Assembly: GCA_963770915.1 (NCBI GenBank)
Contig: CAVYRG010000001.1
Location: forward strand, 930,001 to 994,000
Direction: 5' to 3'
DNA from: PALSA-270 sp963770915
GTDB taxonomy: Bacteria; Acidobacteriota; Terriglobia; Terriglobales; Acidobacteriaceae
Length of the DNA stretch: 64,000 nt
Under the pieces are notes generated by a model. That model did not search any database. It saw nothing but the letters and a program-made list of their open reading frames with translations, and was not told where the DNA came from. A program made the translations under genes and the position numbers. Of the stretch, positions 28,174-37,552 are shown one piece after another; the first letter of the stretch is position 1; every line of letters begins with the position of its first letter.

Positions 28174-30834
28174 TTACTCCGGCAACTTTTGGGTGCCGTC
28201 GATGTTGAAGTCAGCAGAGACCCGAGGAGCCGCGGTTCCCGGCTGGCCTCCGCCCACAATGACGCTGTAGTCGCCGGGATCCACGTTGCGATCTCCGGCC
28301 ACATTCACCTCGCTCAAATCTCGCGGACTCAAATCGAAGTGCACTTGCCGGCTTTCGCCCGCCGCCAAATGCACTCGCGCAAAACCACGCATTGCGTGGA
28401 TGGGCGCGATTGGCGACTTGGGGAAAGTTAAATACAACTGCACCACTTCGTCGCCGTCGCGCAGGCTGGTGTTTTTGACTTCGGCATCGACGCCCAGCGA
28501 ATCGCCCGCATTGAGCTTTGCTGTCGAGAGCTGAAGATGGCTGTAGGCGAACTGCGAATAGCTCAGCCCGTAGCCAAACGGATAAAGAGGATCGCCGGTG
28601 AAGTAGCGATAGGTGCGATTCTTCATGGAGTAATCCGTAAACGGCGGCAACTGGTCCACACTCTTGTAGAACGTGACCGGCAGCCGGCCCGCCGGATTGT
28701 TCACTCCCGCGAGCGTTTCAGCGATGGCGGTTCCGCCTTCCTCGCCGGAGTACCACGCGTCGAGAATCGCGCCGGCGTTTTCGTTGGCCCAATTGACGGC
28801 GAGGGCACTGCCATTCATCAGCACCACGACGAATGGCTTGCCGGCGCCCTTGAGCGCCTCGAGCAGGTCTTCTTCTTCCTTGGGCAAATCGAGGCTGGTG
28901 CGGTCCCCGCCGACAAAGCCGGGAACGTCGACTTTCATCTCCTCGCCTTCCAGGTCGGAAGTGATGCCGACGACCGCGATGGTCACATCCGCTTGCTTAG
29001 CGGCGGCCACCGCGGGCGCGATGGGATCCGCCACCAGCGGCAACCACACCAACTGAATGCCGCGCCGCTCGTTGACGTATTCCAGCTTGATGGCGTACTT
29101 GTGCCCCTTCTTCAACGGCAGGTCGACGACGGATGAGGTTGCCGTGGCGCGATCCCAGGTATCAACGATGAGTTTGCCATCCAGCCAGAGCCGGCTGCGC
29201 GAGCGCGAAACTCCGAAGCGGTAGCTTCCGGATTGCGTCGGCTTTAGGAAACCCGTCCAGCGCGCGGAGAACTGAATGCTGCCGTTGGGCAGGCTGAGGG
29301 CGGTCGGGTCTTGTTCCACCGGCTGGAAGTTCACGCGGTCGTCCACGCGCGTGAGGAAGGGGGAGCCCGCGAAGTCGGGCGTCTTGTAGTACTCGCCCTT
29401 GAGGCCGGGCTGGCCATCAGGAGTCCAAAGTTCCGAAGTCGCGACGACCTGGCCGGGGCGAAGGAAATTCGTCCCTGGAGTAAAGGTGACCTGGGCCGAG
29501 GAGAATTGCTTGCGGATGCCATCGAGCGCGGTCACGGGATGCGACGGTGTGCCGTTGTAGTTGCCCTCCAGCACGGTCACGGAGTCCGCAAGCGGGCCAA
29601 CCACGGCGATCTTCGTCACATTCGAGCTTACGGGGAGCACGCCGTCGTTCTTGAGCAACACCATGGATTCGCGCGCGGTGCGCAGCGCCAGCAGGCGATG
29701 GGGCTCGCTGTCAATTTCTGAGTCGGGCGTCTGCGCGTACTTCACCATGGCGGGCGGGTCGAACATGCCGAGTTTGAAGCGGGCGGTGAACAGGCGCTTG
29801 ACGGCGATGTCCACGTTGCTTTCGGTCATGAGCCCCTGCTGCACGGCCTCCACGTACTTCATGTAGTCGGAGTCGCCGGGAGAGCCGCCGAAAAAATCCG
29901 CGCAATCGTTATCGGTGCCGGCTTTCAGGGAAACCGCGGCGGCTTCAGGAAGCGTTTGCACAAAGTGGTGACCGCGCTGGATGTCGGCGACCGCGTCGCA
30001 ATCAGAAACCACATAGCCCTGAAAATTCCAGGCGCGGCGCAGTTCGTCGACCAGCAGGAAATCGTTGGCGCACGCGGGCTGGCCGTTCACACTGTTGTAA
30101 GCGCACATGATGGAGTCGGCCTGGCCATCGACAATGGCGGCGCGGAAGGCCGGCAGATACGTATCTTCGATGTCGTGCTTCGAGACATCCACATTTACTT
30201 CGTGGCGGGTGGGCTCAGGGCCGCTGTGCACGTCATAGTGTTTGGGCGTGGCGATCACGCGGTAGTACTTGGGATCATTTCCCTGCATGCCGGTGATGAA
30301 GGCCACTCCCATTCGCGCCGTAAGAAAAGGATCTTCGCCGTAGGTTTCCTGGCCACGTCCCCAGCGCGGATCGCGAAAAATATTGATGTTGGGGGACCAG
30401 AAATCCAGACCCTGAAAAATAACGTGCCGGTCGGCGCGCATGGCTTGGTTATATTTGGCGCGGGCTTCCGTGCCAATCGCCACGGCCATGTTGTGAATCA
30501 GTGGAGGATCGAAGGTTGCGCCCAAACCGATCGGCTCGGGAAAGACGGTGGCGACTCCGGCGCGGGCCACGCCGTGGAGGGCCTCGCTCCACCAGTCGTA
30601 CTCAGGAACCTGCAACCGGGGTATGGCGCGGGAATGGTTCACCAGCTGGGACGCTTTCTCCTCTAAAGTCATGCGCGAAACCAGGTCGTCGACCCGCGCC
30701 GCCGTGGGTAGAGCAGGGTTCAAATAGGGCGGAAGCGGCGCGGAAGGCTGGTGTTGTCCTTGGGAGGGAGAGGCGGAGATCAAAAGAACGCAAAGCAGGG
30801 CAACCGGCAACAGCCGAAAAGAACGCAATTGCAT
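28174..30834 (-). CDS. Secreted GH3 beta-glucosidase/xylosidase with PA14 domain
   Basis: 886 residues from the ATG at 30834, which starts a signal peptide (FRLLPVALLCVLLISASP). The GH3 N-terminal barrel shows EYDWWSEALHGVAR, FSPNI-like FWSPNINIFRDPRWGR, and nucleophile Asp278 in YVVSDCDAV. The C-terminal GH3 domain is split by a PA14 insert (LKGEYYKTPDFAGSPFLTR..., about residues 505-640), and a fibronectin-III-like end (DEVVQLYLTFPKSPI) closes the protein. PA14 in GH3 enzymes shapes oligosaccharide specificity. WSEALHG is common in xylosidase-type members. It is divergent from the LacI-family regulator, whose likely operator half-site lies in the shared 254-base gap. Confidence 0.93.
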   Translation of the reverse strand: MQLRSFRLLPVALLCVLLISASPSQGQHQPSAPLPPYLNPALPTAARVDDLVSRMTLEEKASQLVNHSRAIPRLQVPEYDWWSEALHGVARAGVATVFPEPIGLGATFDPPLIHNMAVAIGTEARAKYNQAMRADRHVIFQGLDFWSPNINIFRDPRWGRGQETYGEDPFLTARMGVAFITGMQGNDPKYYRVIATPKHYDVHSGPEPTRHEVNVDVSKHDIEDTYLPAFRAAIVDGQADSIMCAYNSVNGQPACANDFLLVDELRRAWNFQGYVVSDCDAVADIQRGHHFVQTLPEAAAVSLKAGTDNDCADFFGGSPGDSDYMKYVEAVQQGLMTESNVDIAVKRLFTARFKLGMFDPPAMVKYAQTPDSEIDSEPHRLLALRTARESMVLLKNDGVLPVSSNVTKIAVVGPLADSVTVLEGNYNGTPSHPVTALDGIRKQFSSAQVTFTPGTNFLRPGQVVATSELWTPDGQPGLKGEYYKTPDFAGSPFLTRVDDRVNFQPVEQDPTALSLPNGSIQFSARWTGFLKPTQSGSYRFGVSRSRSRLWLDGKLIVDTWDRATATSSVVDLPLKKGHKYAIKLEYVNERRGIQLVWLPLVADPIAPAVAAAKQADVTIAVVGITSDLEGEEMKVDVPGFVGGDRTSLDLPKEEEDLLEALKGAGKPFVVVLMNGSALAVNWANENAGAILDAWYSGEEGGTAIAETLAGVNNPAGRLPVTFYKSVDQLPPFTDYSMKNRTYRYFTGDPLYPFGYGLSYSQFAYSHLQLSTAKLNAGDSLGVDAEVKNTSLRDGDEVVQLYLTFPKSPIAPIHAMRGFARVHLAAGESRQVHFDLSPRDLSEVNVAGDRNVDPGDYSVIVGGGQPGTAAPRVSADFNIDGTQKLPE

Positions 30835-30895
30835 TGGAAATTTGCTCCCGGCAGTGGTATGGTCCCGAAACAGGTACGGAAAAGCAGCGCATCGG

Positions 30896-30920
30896 AGTAT
30901 AGCACCGTAAACGTACTCGA
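30896..30920 (-). promoter_or_regulatory. GH3 promoter -10 box and LacI operator half-site
   Basis: On the minus strand TATACT (30896-30901) is a good -10 box for the GH3 gene. Directly upstream, GCACCGTAAACGT (30902-30914, plus-strand reading) matches 12 of 13 bases with the left part of the palindrome at 32464-32479 plus its GCA flank. The right half-site is poor here. The -35 box is not convincing. Confidence 0.45.
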
Positions 30921-31088
30921 AACGCGATTGGCGTGGGAGTCGCGTCTTTTCCGATTGCACCCATACGCATCGTGGTGCGGCTGTAAGTTGCCAGGGAGCC
31001 CCCTGTCGGGCTGGAACTCGGACGAACTCCCCAAGTTGGGTGGGATTGCCGAGTTGCGCGGTCAAGTCGCGGCGCTCCTGGTGAGCCG

Positions 31089-32210
31089 ATGAAAAAGAAG
31101 ACCAGCCATAAAGAGCGGCGGGGAATTCACCTGATCGCAGAGCTGTCCAACGTCTCGATCGGGACCGTGGATCGTGCCCTGCACGGGCGGGGCGGGATCA
31201 AGGAATCCACGCGCCAGCAGATTCTGCAGATCGCGCGCCAGATCGGCTATACCCCCAATTTGGCGGCGCGCGCCTTATCGGCGGCCCGCGCCACCATTCG
31301 TATCGGCGTATGCATGCCGCGGGAAATCCATTTCTTTTACGATCAGCTATGGGGCGGCGTTCTCGATGAGGCGCAGAGCATGGCTCCATTGGGAATTCAA
31401 TTCCTGCACCGTCCGGTGCGTGCGCTGGGAGAAGACGACACCGAGGCCTTCCAGGAACTGGTAGAGAGCGGCGTCAACGGCATCGTCCTGACGGCTGGAA
31501 ATCCGCGCGGACTGAAACCTCTGATCAATGAAGCCGAGGAGAGCGGCATTCGTGTGGTCTGCGTTTCCACGGACGCGCCGGAGAGCCGCCGCTCCAGCGT
31601 AGTGTGCGTCGAGCCTTCATTGAATGGCAGCCTAGCCGGCGAGTTGATGGGCAAGTTTGTTCCCCGAGGATCTAAGGTGGCGGTGGTCGCAGGCATGCTG
31701 AGTGCGGAAGATCATCGCAAGAAGACGGAGGGGTTCATCGAAGCGTTTCCGCAGCATTGCCGGGACGGAGAAATCATCGACGTGATTGAAGGCCACGAAG
31801 ACGAGGAAGAGAGTTTTCGCAAGACCTACGATCTTTTGGGAAGAGCGCAAAACCTGGCGGGCCTTTATGTGAACACGGTGAACTGTCTTCCGGTCTGCCG
31901 CGCTCTGGAAGCGCGCGGCCTGGCGGGCGAAGTCACATTGATCACCACTGATCTTTTTGCGGAGATGTCACCTTATTTCAAAGAAGGGACTATCACCGCC
32001 TCCATCTATCAGCAGCCGCACCGGCAAGGCCAAATGGCGGTGCGGTTGTTGGCCGATAATCTGACGAACAAAGTTGCGTTCCCGCCCACCGCTCATCTCA
32101 GCCCCGGAGTCGTGATGTCCTCGAACCTTCATCTTTTCCGCGAGATTCGGCTTGCCGACATCAAGCTGGATGAGTCTGTGCTCAGCCCCAGGACTGCCGT
32201 CACGGTCTGA
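31089..32210 (+). CDS. LacI-family transcriptional regulator
   Basis: 373 residues. N-terminal helix-turn-helix of the LacI type (residues ~13-65): IHLIAELSNVSIGTVDRALHGRGGIKESTRQQILQ and a hinge helix with YTPNLAARALS. The remaining ~300 residues form a periplasmic-binding-like sensor with IRIGVCMPREIHFFYDQLWGGV at its start, a sugar-binding fold. HTH members with DRALHGRG and this sensor type are often related to sugar-transport repressors. It is divergent from the GH3 gene and followed by the TonB receptor. The palindrome at 32464 is the best candidate operator. The inducer is unknown, plausibly a xylo- or gluco-oligosaccharide. Confidence 0.92.
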   Translation: MKKKTSHKERRGIHLIAELSNVSIGTVDRALHGRGGIKESTRQQILQIARQIGYTPNLAARALSAARATIRIGVCMPREIHFFYDQLWGGVLDEAQSMAPLGIQFLHRPVRALGEDDTEAFQELVESGVNGIVLTAGNPRGLKPLINEAEESGIRVVCVSTDAPESRRSSVVCVEPSLNGSLAGELMGKFVPRGSKVAVVAGMLSAEDHRKKTEGFIEAFPQHCRDGEIIDVIEGHEDEEESFRKTYDLLGRAQNLAGLYVNTVNCLPVCRALEARGLAGEVTLITTDLFAEMSPYFKEGTITASIYQQPHRQGQMAVRLLADNLTNKVAFPPTAHLSPGVVMSSNLHLFREIRLADIKLDESVLSPRTAVTV

Positions 32211-32423
32211 CTATCTCTATTATTCGGTGCGCAACGCCGTTGGACCTCATTCTTTTGTGAATCCCGCGGAATACCTGCGCATTATCCGCCAAACCCGAAT
32301 CTCGTCTTTCGAGCCCTGAAGGCATCCGGCAGGAGGAGTCGGCCCCGCGGGGAAACGCAATGTTCCTTTAGAATAAGGCACTTAGGACACCCCAGAAAGG
32401 TAAAGATTGCGTAAAGAATGTGC

Positions 32424-32453
32424 TTGACAAGCATTTATGAAACTGAGTACAAC
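32424..32453 (+). promoter_or_regulatory. Promoter of the second TonB receptor
   Basis: TTGACA (32424-32429) and TACAAC (32448-32453), 18 bases apart. The palindromic operator starts 11 bases beyond the -10 box, over the expected start of transcription. This sits in the 324-base gap 32211-32534, which contains nothing else that I can identify. Confidence 0.6.
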
Positions 32454-32463
32454 CTGTGCTGCA

Positions 32464-32479
32464 CCGTTAACGTTAACGG
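32464..32479. promoter_or_regulatory. Perfect 16-bp palindrome, candidate LacI-family operator
   Basis: CCGTTAACGTTAACGG is its own reverse complement and has the central CG typical of LacI-family operators. Its left half recurs in the GH3-lacI intergenic region at 30905-30914. It covers the predicted transcription start of the TonB receptor gene, where a bound repressor would block initiation. Confidence 0.6.
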
Positions 32480-32534
32480 CGCGTATTCAGTGCTTTGTGA
32501 GAATCTCGCAGTGGGAATGCCGGAGGAGTTACAC

Positions 32535-35500
32535 ATGAATGCTTTTTCGTCTAGGTTCGCTGCCAAGCATCGCAGCGTACGACACCTCTTCGTTCTATGC
32601 CTGCTTCTGGTCGGGACCGCGTTTTACGCACTCGGCCAAGAAGCAACGGTCGTCGGAACAGTGACAGATCCATCCGGGTCAGTGGTTCCCGGTGTGACCG
32701 TCACGCTTACCAACACCGACACGACGCTCTCGACAACCGTGACCACCAATGAAGCCGGCCAATACATCGCGCCGTCACTTCACATCGGCCACTACAAACT
32801 GACCGCCGATGCCAAAGGCTTCAAGAAAGCGGAAAGAACCGGCGTAACGCTGAACATCGGCGACCGTGATCGTGTCGACTTCGCTCTGCAAGTCGGAGCC
32901 ACGAGCGAGACGGTTACCGTGGAAGCGGACGCCATCCGCGTGCAATCGGATACCAGTGAACAGAGCACGCTGATCAGTCAAAGACAGGTCACGCAGCTGG
33001 CCACCAACGGGCGCACCCTATTAAGCTTGGCAGTATTGACGCCTGGGGCTTCCAACACCATGCCTGACTTCCAGGTTGCCACGCCCATGGGCTCCAACCA
33101 GTCCGTTTCTTATAACGGACAGCGGATGGCCCACAATCTTTTCGTAATAGACGGTGGGGAAGGCGCGGATCGCGGCGGCTCGGGCTTTATCGTCATGCCG
33201 TCGATGGATTCGATCGCTGAATTCCGTACTCTCACCTCAAACTACAGCGCGGAATACGGCTTGTCCTCGGCGGGAACCATTTCGACGGTGCTCAAGTCCG
33301 GAACCAAGACGTTCCACGGCGGCGGCTGGGAATTTAACCGCAGCACGCCCTTTACCGCGTTTGACAAATTCAACCCGCCGGTCAATGCCAGTGGAAGCAA
33401 AAACAAAAAGCCAGGGTTGAACCTAAACATTTACGGCTTCAACATTGGCGGACCGGTGGAGTTCCGCTCCAGCAATCCGCACACCTTCTTCTTCTACAAC
33501 ATGGAATGGCGCAAGTGCCCGGCCGGTTGCAACGGCGGCGGCGGCGCCAGGACACAGACGGTTCCGCTGTCGACCATCTATACGGGCGCTCTCACCGGCG
33601 GCCCCGCCGACCTGAACCCCGCGATCGCCCAGGGCGGCTTGCTCCAGGGCGCCGCGACTCAGATTATCGTGCCGACCAACGCCTCGACGGCTCTGAATGC
33701 CCGGTTCACAGCGGACGGGCTAACTCCGGGTTCGCCGTTTACGGGCAACATGATCCCCAACAATCTGCTGGACCCGAACGCCCTCGCGCTTCTGAAAGCG
33801 GGCATTTTCCCGAAAGAAACCGCGGGCGACACGGTTATCTACGCGCCGCCGGCTCCGACCGACGTACGCGAAGAGCTTGCCCGTGTGGACCACAGGTTCA
33901 GTGACAAGTTCTCCGTCTTTGGCCACTGGATCTCAGAACAAGTCTCGCAGACCGATATTCCAACCCGCTGGAGCAGCGACAACCTGCCCACGGTGGGCGA
34001 TACGTTTGGCAACCCCTCTTACAGCGCCGTCGTGCACACCACCTACGCCATCAGCCCAACGCTGTTGAACGAGGCGGCTTTCAACTATGACGGCAACCGC
34101 ATCAACATGCTCCCGCAAGGGCTCTGGCAGGTTTCCCAGGCTCCGGGATATAACCAAGTCAGGCTTTTCGGCAGCGTGAACAACGCGCTTCCGACCATTA
34201 ACCTCCAGGGCAAGACTGGCGCGAACTTTGACGTCAACTGGAATCCCTGGCTCAACACTGCCGACGACTATCAGGTAAGAGACGACCTTTCCTGGAGCAA
34301 AGGAACGCATCAACTGAAGTTTGGCGGCAGTTGGGCCAACTTCCGCAAGCTGCAGCCGCTGCAGGTTGATTCCCAGGGGGTCTACCGGTTTCAGGGGCAG
34401 TTCACGAACTATGATTTCGCGGACTTCCTGCTTGGCATGGCTGACGGCAACAGCGGCAACGGATACTCCGAGGCTGCTCTGAAGGATTCACGGCACTGGA
34501 ATAACGTTTCATGGGCGGCATACGTACAGGATAACTGGCGCGCCACCCATCGTCTGACTGTGAACCTTGGCTTGCGGTGGGATGGCATTCCGCATACCGC
34601 CGAAATCAATGGGCAGATGTCGAACTTCTATCCCCAATTCTATTCGGCATCGACTGTCACTAGCGCAATCGCCGCGAACCAGTTCTTCGCTCCCGGCTCA
34701 AACTTCGGCGTCCTCTGCTCAGGCGTTGGCATTCCCAATGCAGCCTGCGCGGGAGCCGCTCCTACGCTGGCTACGGGCCCCAACCCGGCTCTGAACGGTT
34801 TGCTGTTCTATACCAACGGTTTGGGCGTTCCGGGCAAGAATCCTGGGGTTGGCAACGGCTTGGTAAACAACCACTGGGCGAACTTCGGGCCGCGCATTGG
34901 TTTTGCCTATGACCTGACCGGCAACGGCAAGACCATCGCTCGCGCTGGGTTTGGCGTCATGTTCGAGCGCATTCAGGGCAACGACATGTACCAGGCTCAG
35001 AACAACCTGTTCGGTGGCAACCCCAACATCCAGAACGTCTCGCTGTCCGATCCGCACGTCGGGGTCGACAGCAGCAACTCGGTAATCAGCGCGACGACCT
35101 TACCGGTAACGGTAAACACGCAGACCTGGATGGACTCCACCAATTACCGGAACCCCGCGAGCTACCAGTACAGCGCGGGAATCCAGCAACAGATCGGACC
35201 TACCACCGTCCTGTCTCTTGCCTATGTGGGCAACCAGGGCCGATATCAGAGTGAAATCAACAACGCGAACGTGCTTCCCCAGGCCGATTGGACAATCGCC
35301 ACGGGAAGCACCTACAAGTCCATGTTGCCGTTCCTCGGTTATAACCAAATTCTGAGGATTGCCAACGACGCAAACAGCCACTACAACTCATTCCAGGCCG
35401 AGTTGCACACGAACCTGAAGCGCGGCCTGCAATTGTCTGCGGCTTACACCCTGGCTCATGGCCTGGATCCAACAACCAATACCGGAGACGGTGGAGACCT

Positions 35501-36131
35501 GGACCAGGTGACCAATCCTTACCTGGGATGGCAGTTCGACCAGGGCAACTCTCCCCTTGATCGTCAACAGGTTGGCTTTGTCAACTTCGTGTACGATCTG
35601 CCCATCTTCCGCACCACCGACAATCGCGCTCTCAAGGCGGTTGCCGGCGGATGGCAACTCTCCGGAATCGTCACCCTGGAAACGGGCCTGCCGGTTAACA
35701 TGGGCATTAACGCCACTTCTCTCGGCGGCATTGTCCAGGGCGCGGCCTTCCGGCCGAGCATCCTGGGTCCTGTCTCGTACGTGAGGACGAACACTACATT
35801 CAGCAGCAACCACAACAACACGGTCCAGTGGTTCGATCCGTCGAACTTCTTCATTCAGAACGACCCCGGCACCGGCCTCGCCACTTTCGGCAACGTGCCG
35901 CACAACTTCCTGCGGGGTCCGGGACGCCAGGAGTGGAACATGGCTCTGTACAAGAGCTTTGCCTTCACTGAGTCGGCTCGCCTGGAGCTGCGCTTTGAAA
36001 CCTTCAACACCTTCAACCACACCCAGTTGAACGGAGTGAACGCCACCATCGGAGGCGGTCCCGACACTGGCAAGATCAACTCCGACTGGGGTCCGCGTGT
36101 GTTCCAGCTTGGCGCGAAGATCATGTTCTAA
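32535..36131 (+). CDS. Oar-like TonB-dependent receptor
   Basis: 1198 residues from the ATG at 32535, preceded by GGAGGAG; the longer frame would overlap the promoter and operator. Signal peptide (HLFVLCLLLVGTAFYALGQ), carboxypeptidase-regulatory domain (residues ~28-110, ATVVGTVTDPSGSVVPGVTV), plug domain with NGRTLLSLAVLTPGA, FVIDGGEGAD and SIAEFRTLTSNYSAEYG, then a large barrel ending VFQLGAKIMF. It is typical of acidobacterial carbohydrate-uptake receptors with a full plug, unlike the receptor at 18435. It lies next to the LacI regulator, so it probably imports the oligosaccharides sensed by it. A terminator follows. Confidence 0.93.
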   Translation: MNAFSSRFAAKHRSVRHLFVLCLLLVGTAFYALGQEATVVGTVTDPSGSVVPGVTVTLTNTDTTLSTTVTTNEAGQYIAPSLHIGHYKLTADAKGFKKAERTGVTLNIGDRDRVDFALQVGATSETVTVEADAIRVQSDTSEQSTLISQRQVTQLATNGRTLLSLAVLTPGASNTMPDFQVATPMGSNQSVSYNGQRMAHNLFVIDGGEGADRGGSGFIVMPSMDSIAEFRTLTSNYSAEYGLSSAGTISTVLKSGTKTFHGGGWEFNRSTPFTAFDKFNPPVNASGSKNKKPGLNLNIYGFNIGGPVEFRSSNPHTFFFYNMEWRKCPAGCNGGGGARTQTVPLSTIYTGALTGGPADLNPAIAQGGLLQGAATQIIVPTNASTALNARFTADGLTPGSPFTGNMIPNNLLDPNALALLKAGIFPKETAGDTVIYAPPAPTDVREELARVDHRFSDKFSVFGHWISEQVSQTDIPTRWSSDNLPTVGDTFGNPSYSAVVHTTYAISPTLLNEAAFNYDGNRINMLPQGLWQVSQAPGYNQVRLFGSVNNALPTINLQGKTGANFDVNWNPWLNTADDYQVRDDLSWSKGTHQLKFGGSWANFRKLQPLQVDSQGVYRFQGQFTNYDFADFLLGMADGNSGNGYSEAALKDSRHWNNVSWAAYVQDNWRATHRLTVNLGLRWDGIPHTAEINGQMSNFYPQFYSASTVTSAIAANQFFAPGSNFGVLCSGVGIPNAACAGAAPTLATGPNPALNGLLFYTNGLGVPGKNPGVGNGLVNNHWANFGPRIGFAYDLTGNGKTIARAGFGVMFERIQGNDMYQAQNNLFGGNPNIQNVSLSDPHVGVDSSNSVISATTLPVTVNTQTWMDSTNYRNPASYQYSAGIQQQIGPTTVLSLAYVGNQGRYQSEINNANVLPQADWTIATGSTYKSMLPFLGYNQILRIANDANSHYNSFQAELHTNLKRGLQLSAAYTLAHGLDPTTNTGDGGDLDQVTNPYLGWQFDQGNSPLDRQQVGFVNFVYDLPIFRTTDNRALKAVAGGWQLSGIVTLETGLPVNMGINATSLGGIVQGAAFRPSILGPVSYVRTNTTFSSNHNNTVQWFDPSNFFIQNDPGTGLATFGNVPHNFLRGPGRQEWNMALYKSFAFTESARLELRFETFNTFNHTQLNGVNATIGGGPDTGKINSDWGPRVFQLGAKIMF

Positions 36132-36155
36132 GCTGAACACCGCAGTTACACCTCA

Positions 36156-36185
36156 AGCCCCGCTCCTCGTGAGCGGGGCTTTTTT
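36156..36185 (+). terminator. Rho-independent terminator of the TonB receptor gene
   Basis: Stem AGCCCCGCTC / GAGCGGGGCT with a 5-base loop, followed by six T. Confidence 0.93.
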
Positions 36186-36295
36186 ATGCGTGAGCAACGC
36201 CGCGCGCTTGCCCATTCTCTGGATTGCGCGGTTGCGCGAGGCTGGATATGCTAGTCGGCAGAGTCCCCGACCTCTTGCCAACAGATTTGTCTCTG

Positions 36296-37447
36296 ATGAC
36301 CAGATTGAAAATTGCGCTCTGTTTCTTGCTTCTGCTGGTGGGGGCAGCGTTCGCCGATACGCAGCGGTTTACCGCTGCAGACGCGGTCGCCCTTGAACAG
36401 CAAGGCAAGCTGGCGGAGGCTGCCGAGGCGTGGCAGGCGGTGACCAAGCAGAATCCCCGCGACGCCAGGGCGTTTGCCAGCCTGGGCATCGTACTCTCCA
36501 AGGAAGAAAAGTATCCAGAAGCGGCTGTGGCATACCGAAAAGCCCTGGCCCTCAATGCGAAACTGCCGGGCGTGCACCTGAACCTGGGCTTGGCTGAATT
36601 TAAGCAGGGCCACTTCGAGGCCGCGATCGGGCCGTTCAAAACGGCGCTGGCGGCCAATCCGCACAGCCAGCAGGCCCGAACGTTGCTTGCAATCAGCTAT
36701 TATGGCGCGAGAAAATTCACCGACGCGGTACGGGAACTGGAGCTCGTCACCAAGGCGGGTCCCAGCAATCCCGAACTGCATCAGCTGCTGGCGCAGAGCT
36801 GCCTTTACACTAAGAACTATTCCTGCGCCCTCTCCGAGTTTCGCCTGCTGCTTCAGAAGGACCCCAACTCAGCGAGTGCCCACGTTCTTATGGGAGAGAC
36901 CTGGGACGGCTTAGATAAGCCGGATGAGGCGATCGCGGAGTTTCAAGCTGCCGTCAAAATTTCGCCCAAAGAGCCCAACGTAAACTTCGGCCTGGGTTAC
37001 CTGTATTGGAAATCGCATCGTTACGAGGAAGCGGTACCGGCTTTCGAGGCGGAATTGGCGTTGGACCCGAACCACGCGCAGGCGCTGGTTTATCTGGGAG
37101 ACAGCGAGCAACAGCTGAATCAGCCCGAGAAAGCGCTGCCCATGCTGCAAAAAGCGGTACAGCTGAAAGGCGACCTGCGCATCGGATACCTGGATATGGG
37201 CACGGTGCTGACTACGCTGAAGCGCTATCCAGAGGCGGTCGCGGCACTGGAAAAGGCAGTGCAGCTGGATCCGTCCCAGGCCGATGCGCACTTCCGGCTA
37301 GGGCGTTTGTATCAGACAATGGGGAATAAAGAGCAGTCCCAGGCGGAATTCGCGCAAGCTCGCAAGCTGTACAAGAGCGCGGAGGAGAAGGACACCTTGG
37401 CGCCGATGATGTCGCCTTCGCCGCCGCCTTTGGCAACAAGCCAGTGA
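36296..37447 (+). CDS. Exported TPR-repeat protein
   Basis: 383 residues from the ATG at 36296, which opens a clean signal peptide (MTRLKIALCFLLLLVGAAFA). An in-frame ATG at 36248 has a better GAGG spacing but would add an unlikely 16-residue leader. About ten tetratricopeptide units follow, each with the W/L-G-Y-A-P spacing (ARAFASLGIVLSKEEKYPEAAVAYRKAL, VNFGLGYLYWKSHRYEEAVPAFEAEL). The tail is Pro/Ser-rich. TPR arrays mediate protein-protein contacts. The partner is unknown. A GC-rich hairpin without T-run (37470-37495) lies just downstream. Confidence 0.85.
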   Translation: MTRLKIALCFLLLLVGAAFADTQRFTAADAVALEQQGKLAEAAEAWQAVTKQNPRDARAFASLGIVLSKEEKYPEAAVAYRKALALNAKLPGVHLNLGLAEFKQGHFEAAIGPFKTALAANPHSQQARTLLAISYYGARKFTDAVRELELVTKAGPSNPELHQLLAQSCLYTKNYSCALSEFRLLLQKDPNSASAHVLMGETWDGLDKPDEAIAEFQAAVKISPKEPNVNFGLGYLYWKSHRYEEAVPAFEAELALDPNHAQALVYLGDSEQQLNQPEKALPMLQKAVQLKGDLRIGYLDMGTVLTTLKRYPEAVAALEKAVQLDPSQADAHFRLGRLYQTMGNKEQSQAEFAQARKLYKSAEEKDTLAPMMSPSPPPLATSQ

Positions 37448-37521
37448 CGACTCAAGCGGCTAAAATTGAAGCGGCGGGCATTGCTGCCCGCCGCTGGTTG
37501 AACTTCCTCGGTTCGCTGAAG

Positions 37522-37547
37522 AGGCGGACGCGAGTGTCCGCCCCACA
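37522..37547. repeat. GGCGGAC..GTGTCCGCC-type repeat
   Basis: AGGCGGACGCGAGTGTCCGCCCCAC is a close relative of the element at 13472-13497. Confidence 0.55.
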
Positions 37548-37552
37548 ACCGG

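Noticed and set aside
32418..32534. Upstream extension of the second TonB receptor
   Set aside because: The extension would cover the -10 box and operator palindrome; the ATG at 32535 has a strong GGAGGAG and starts a signal peptide.
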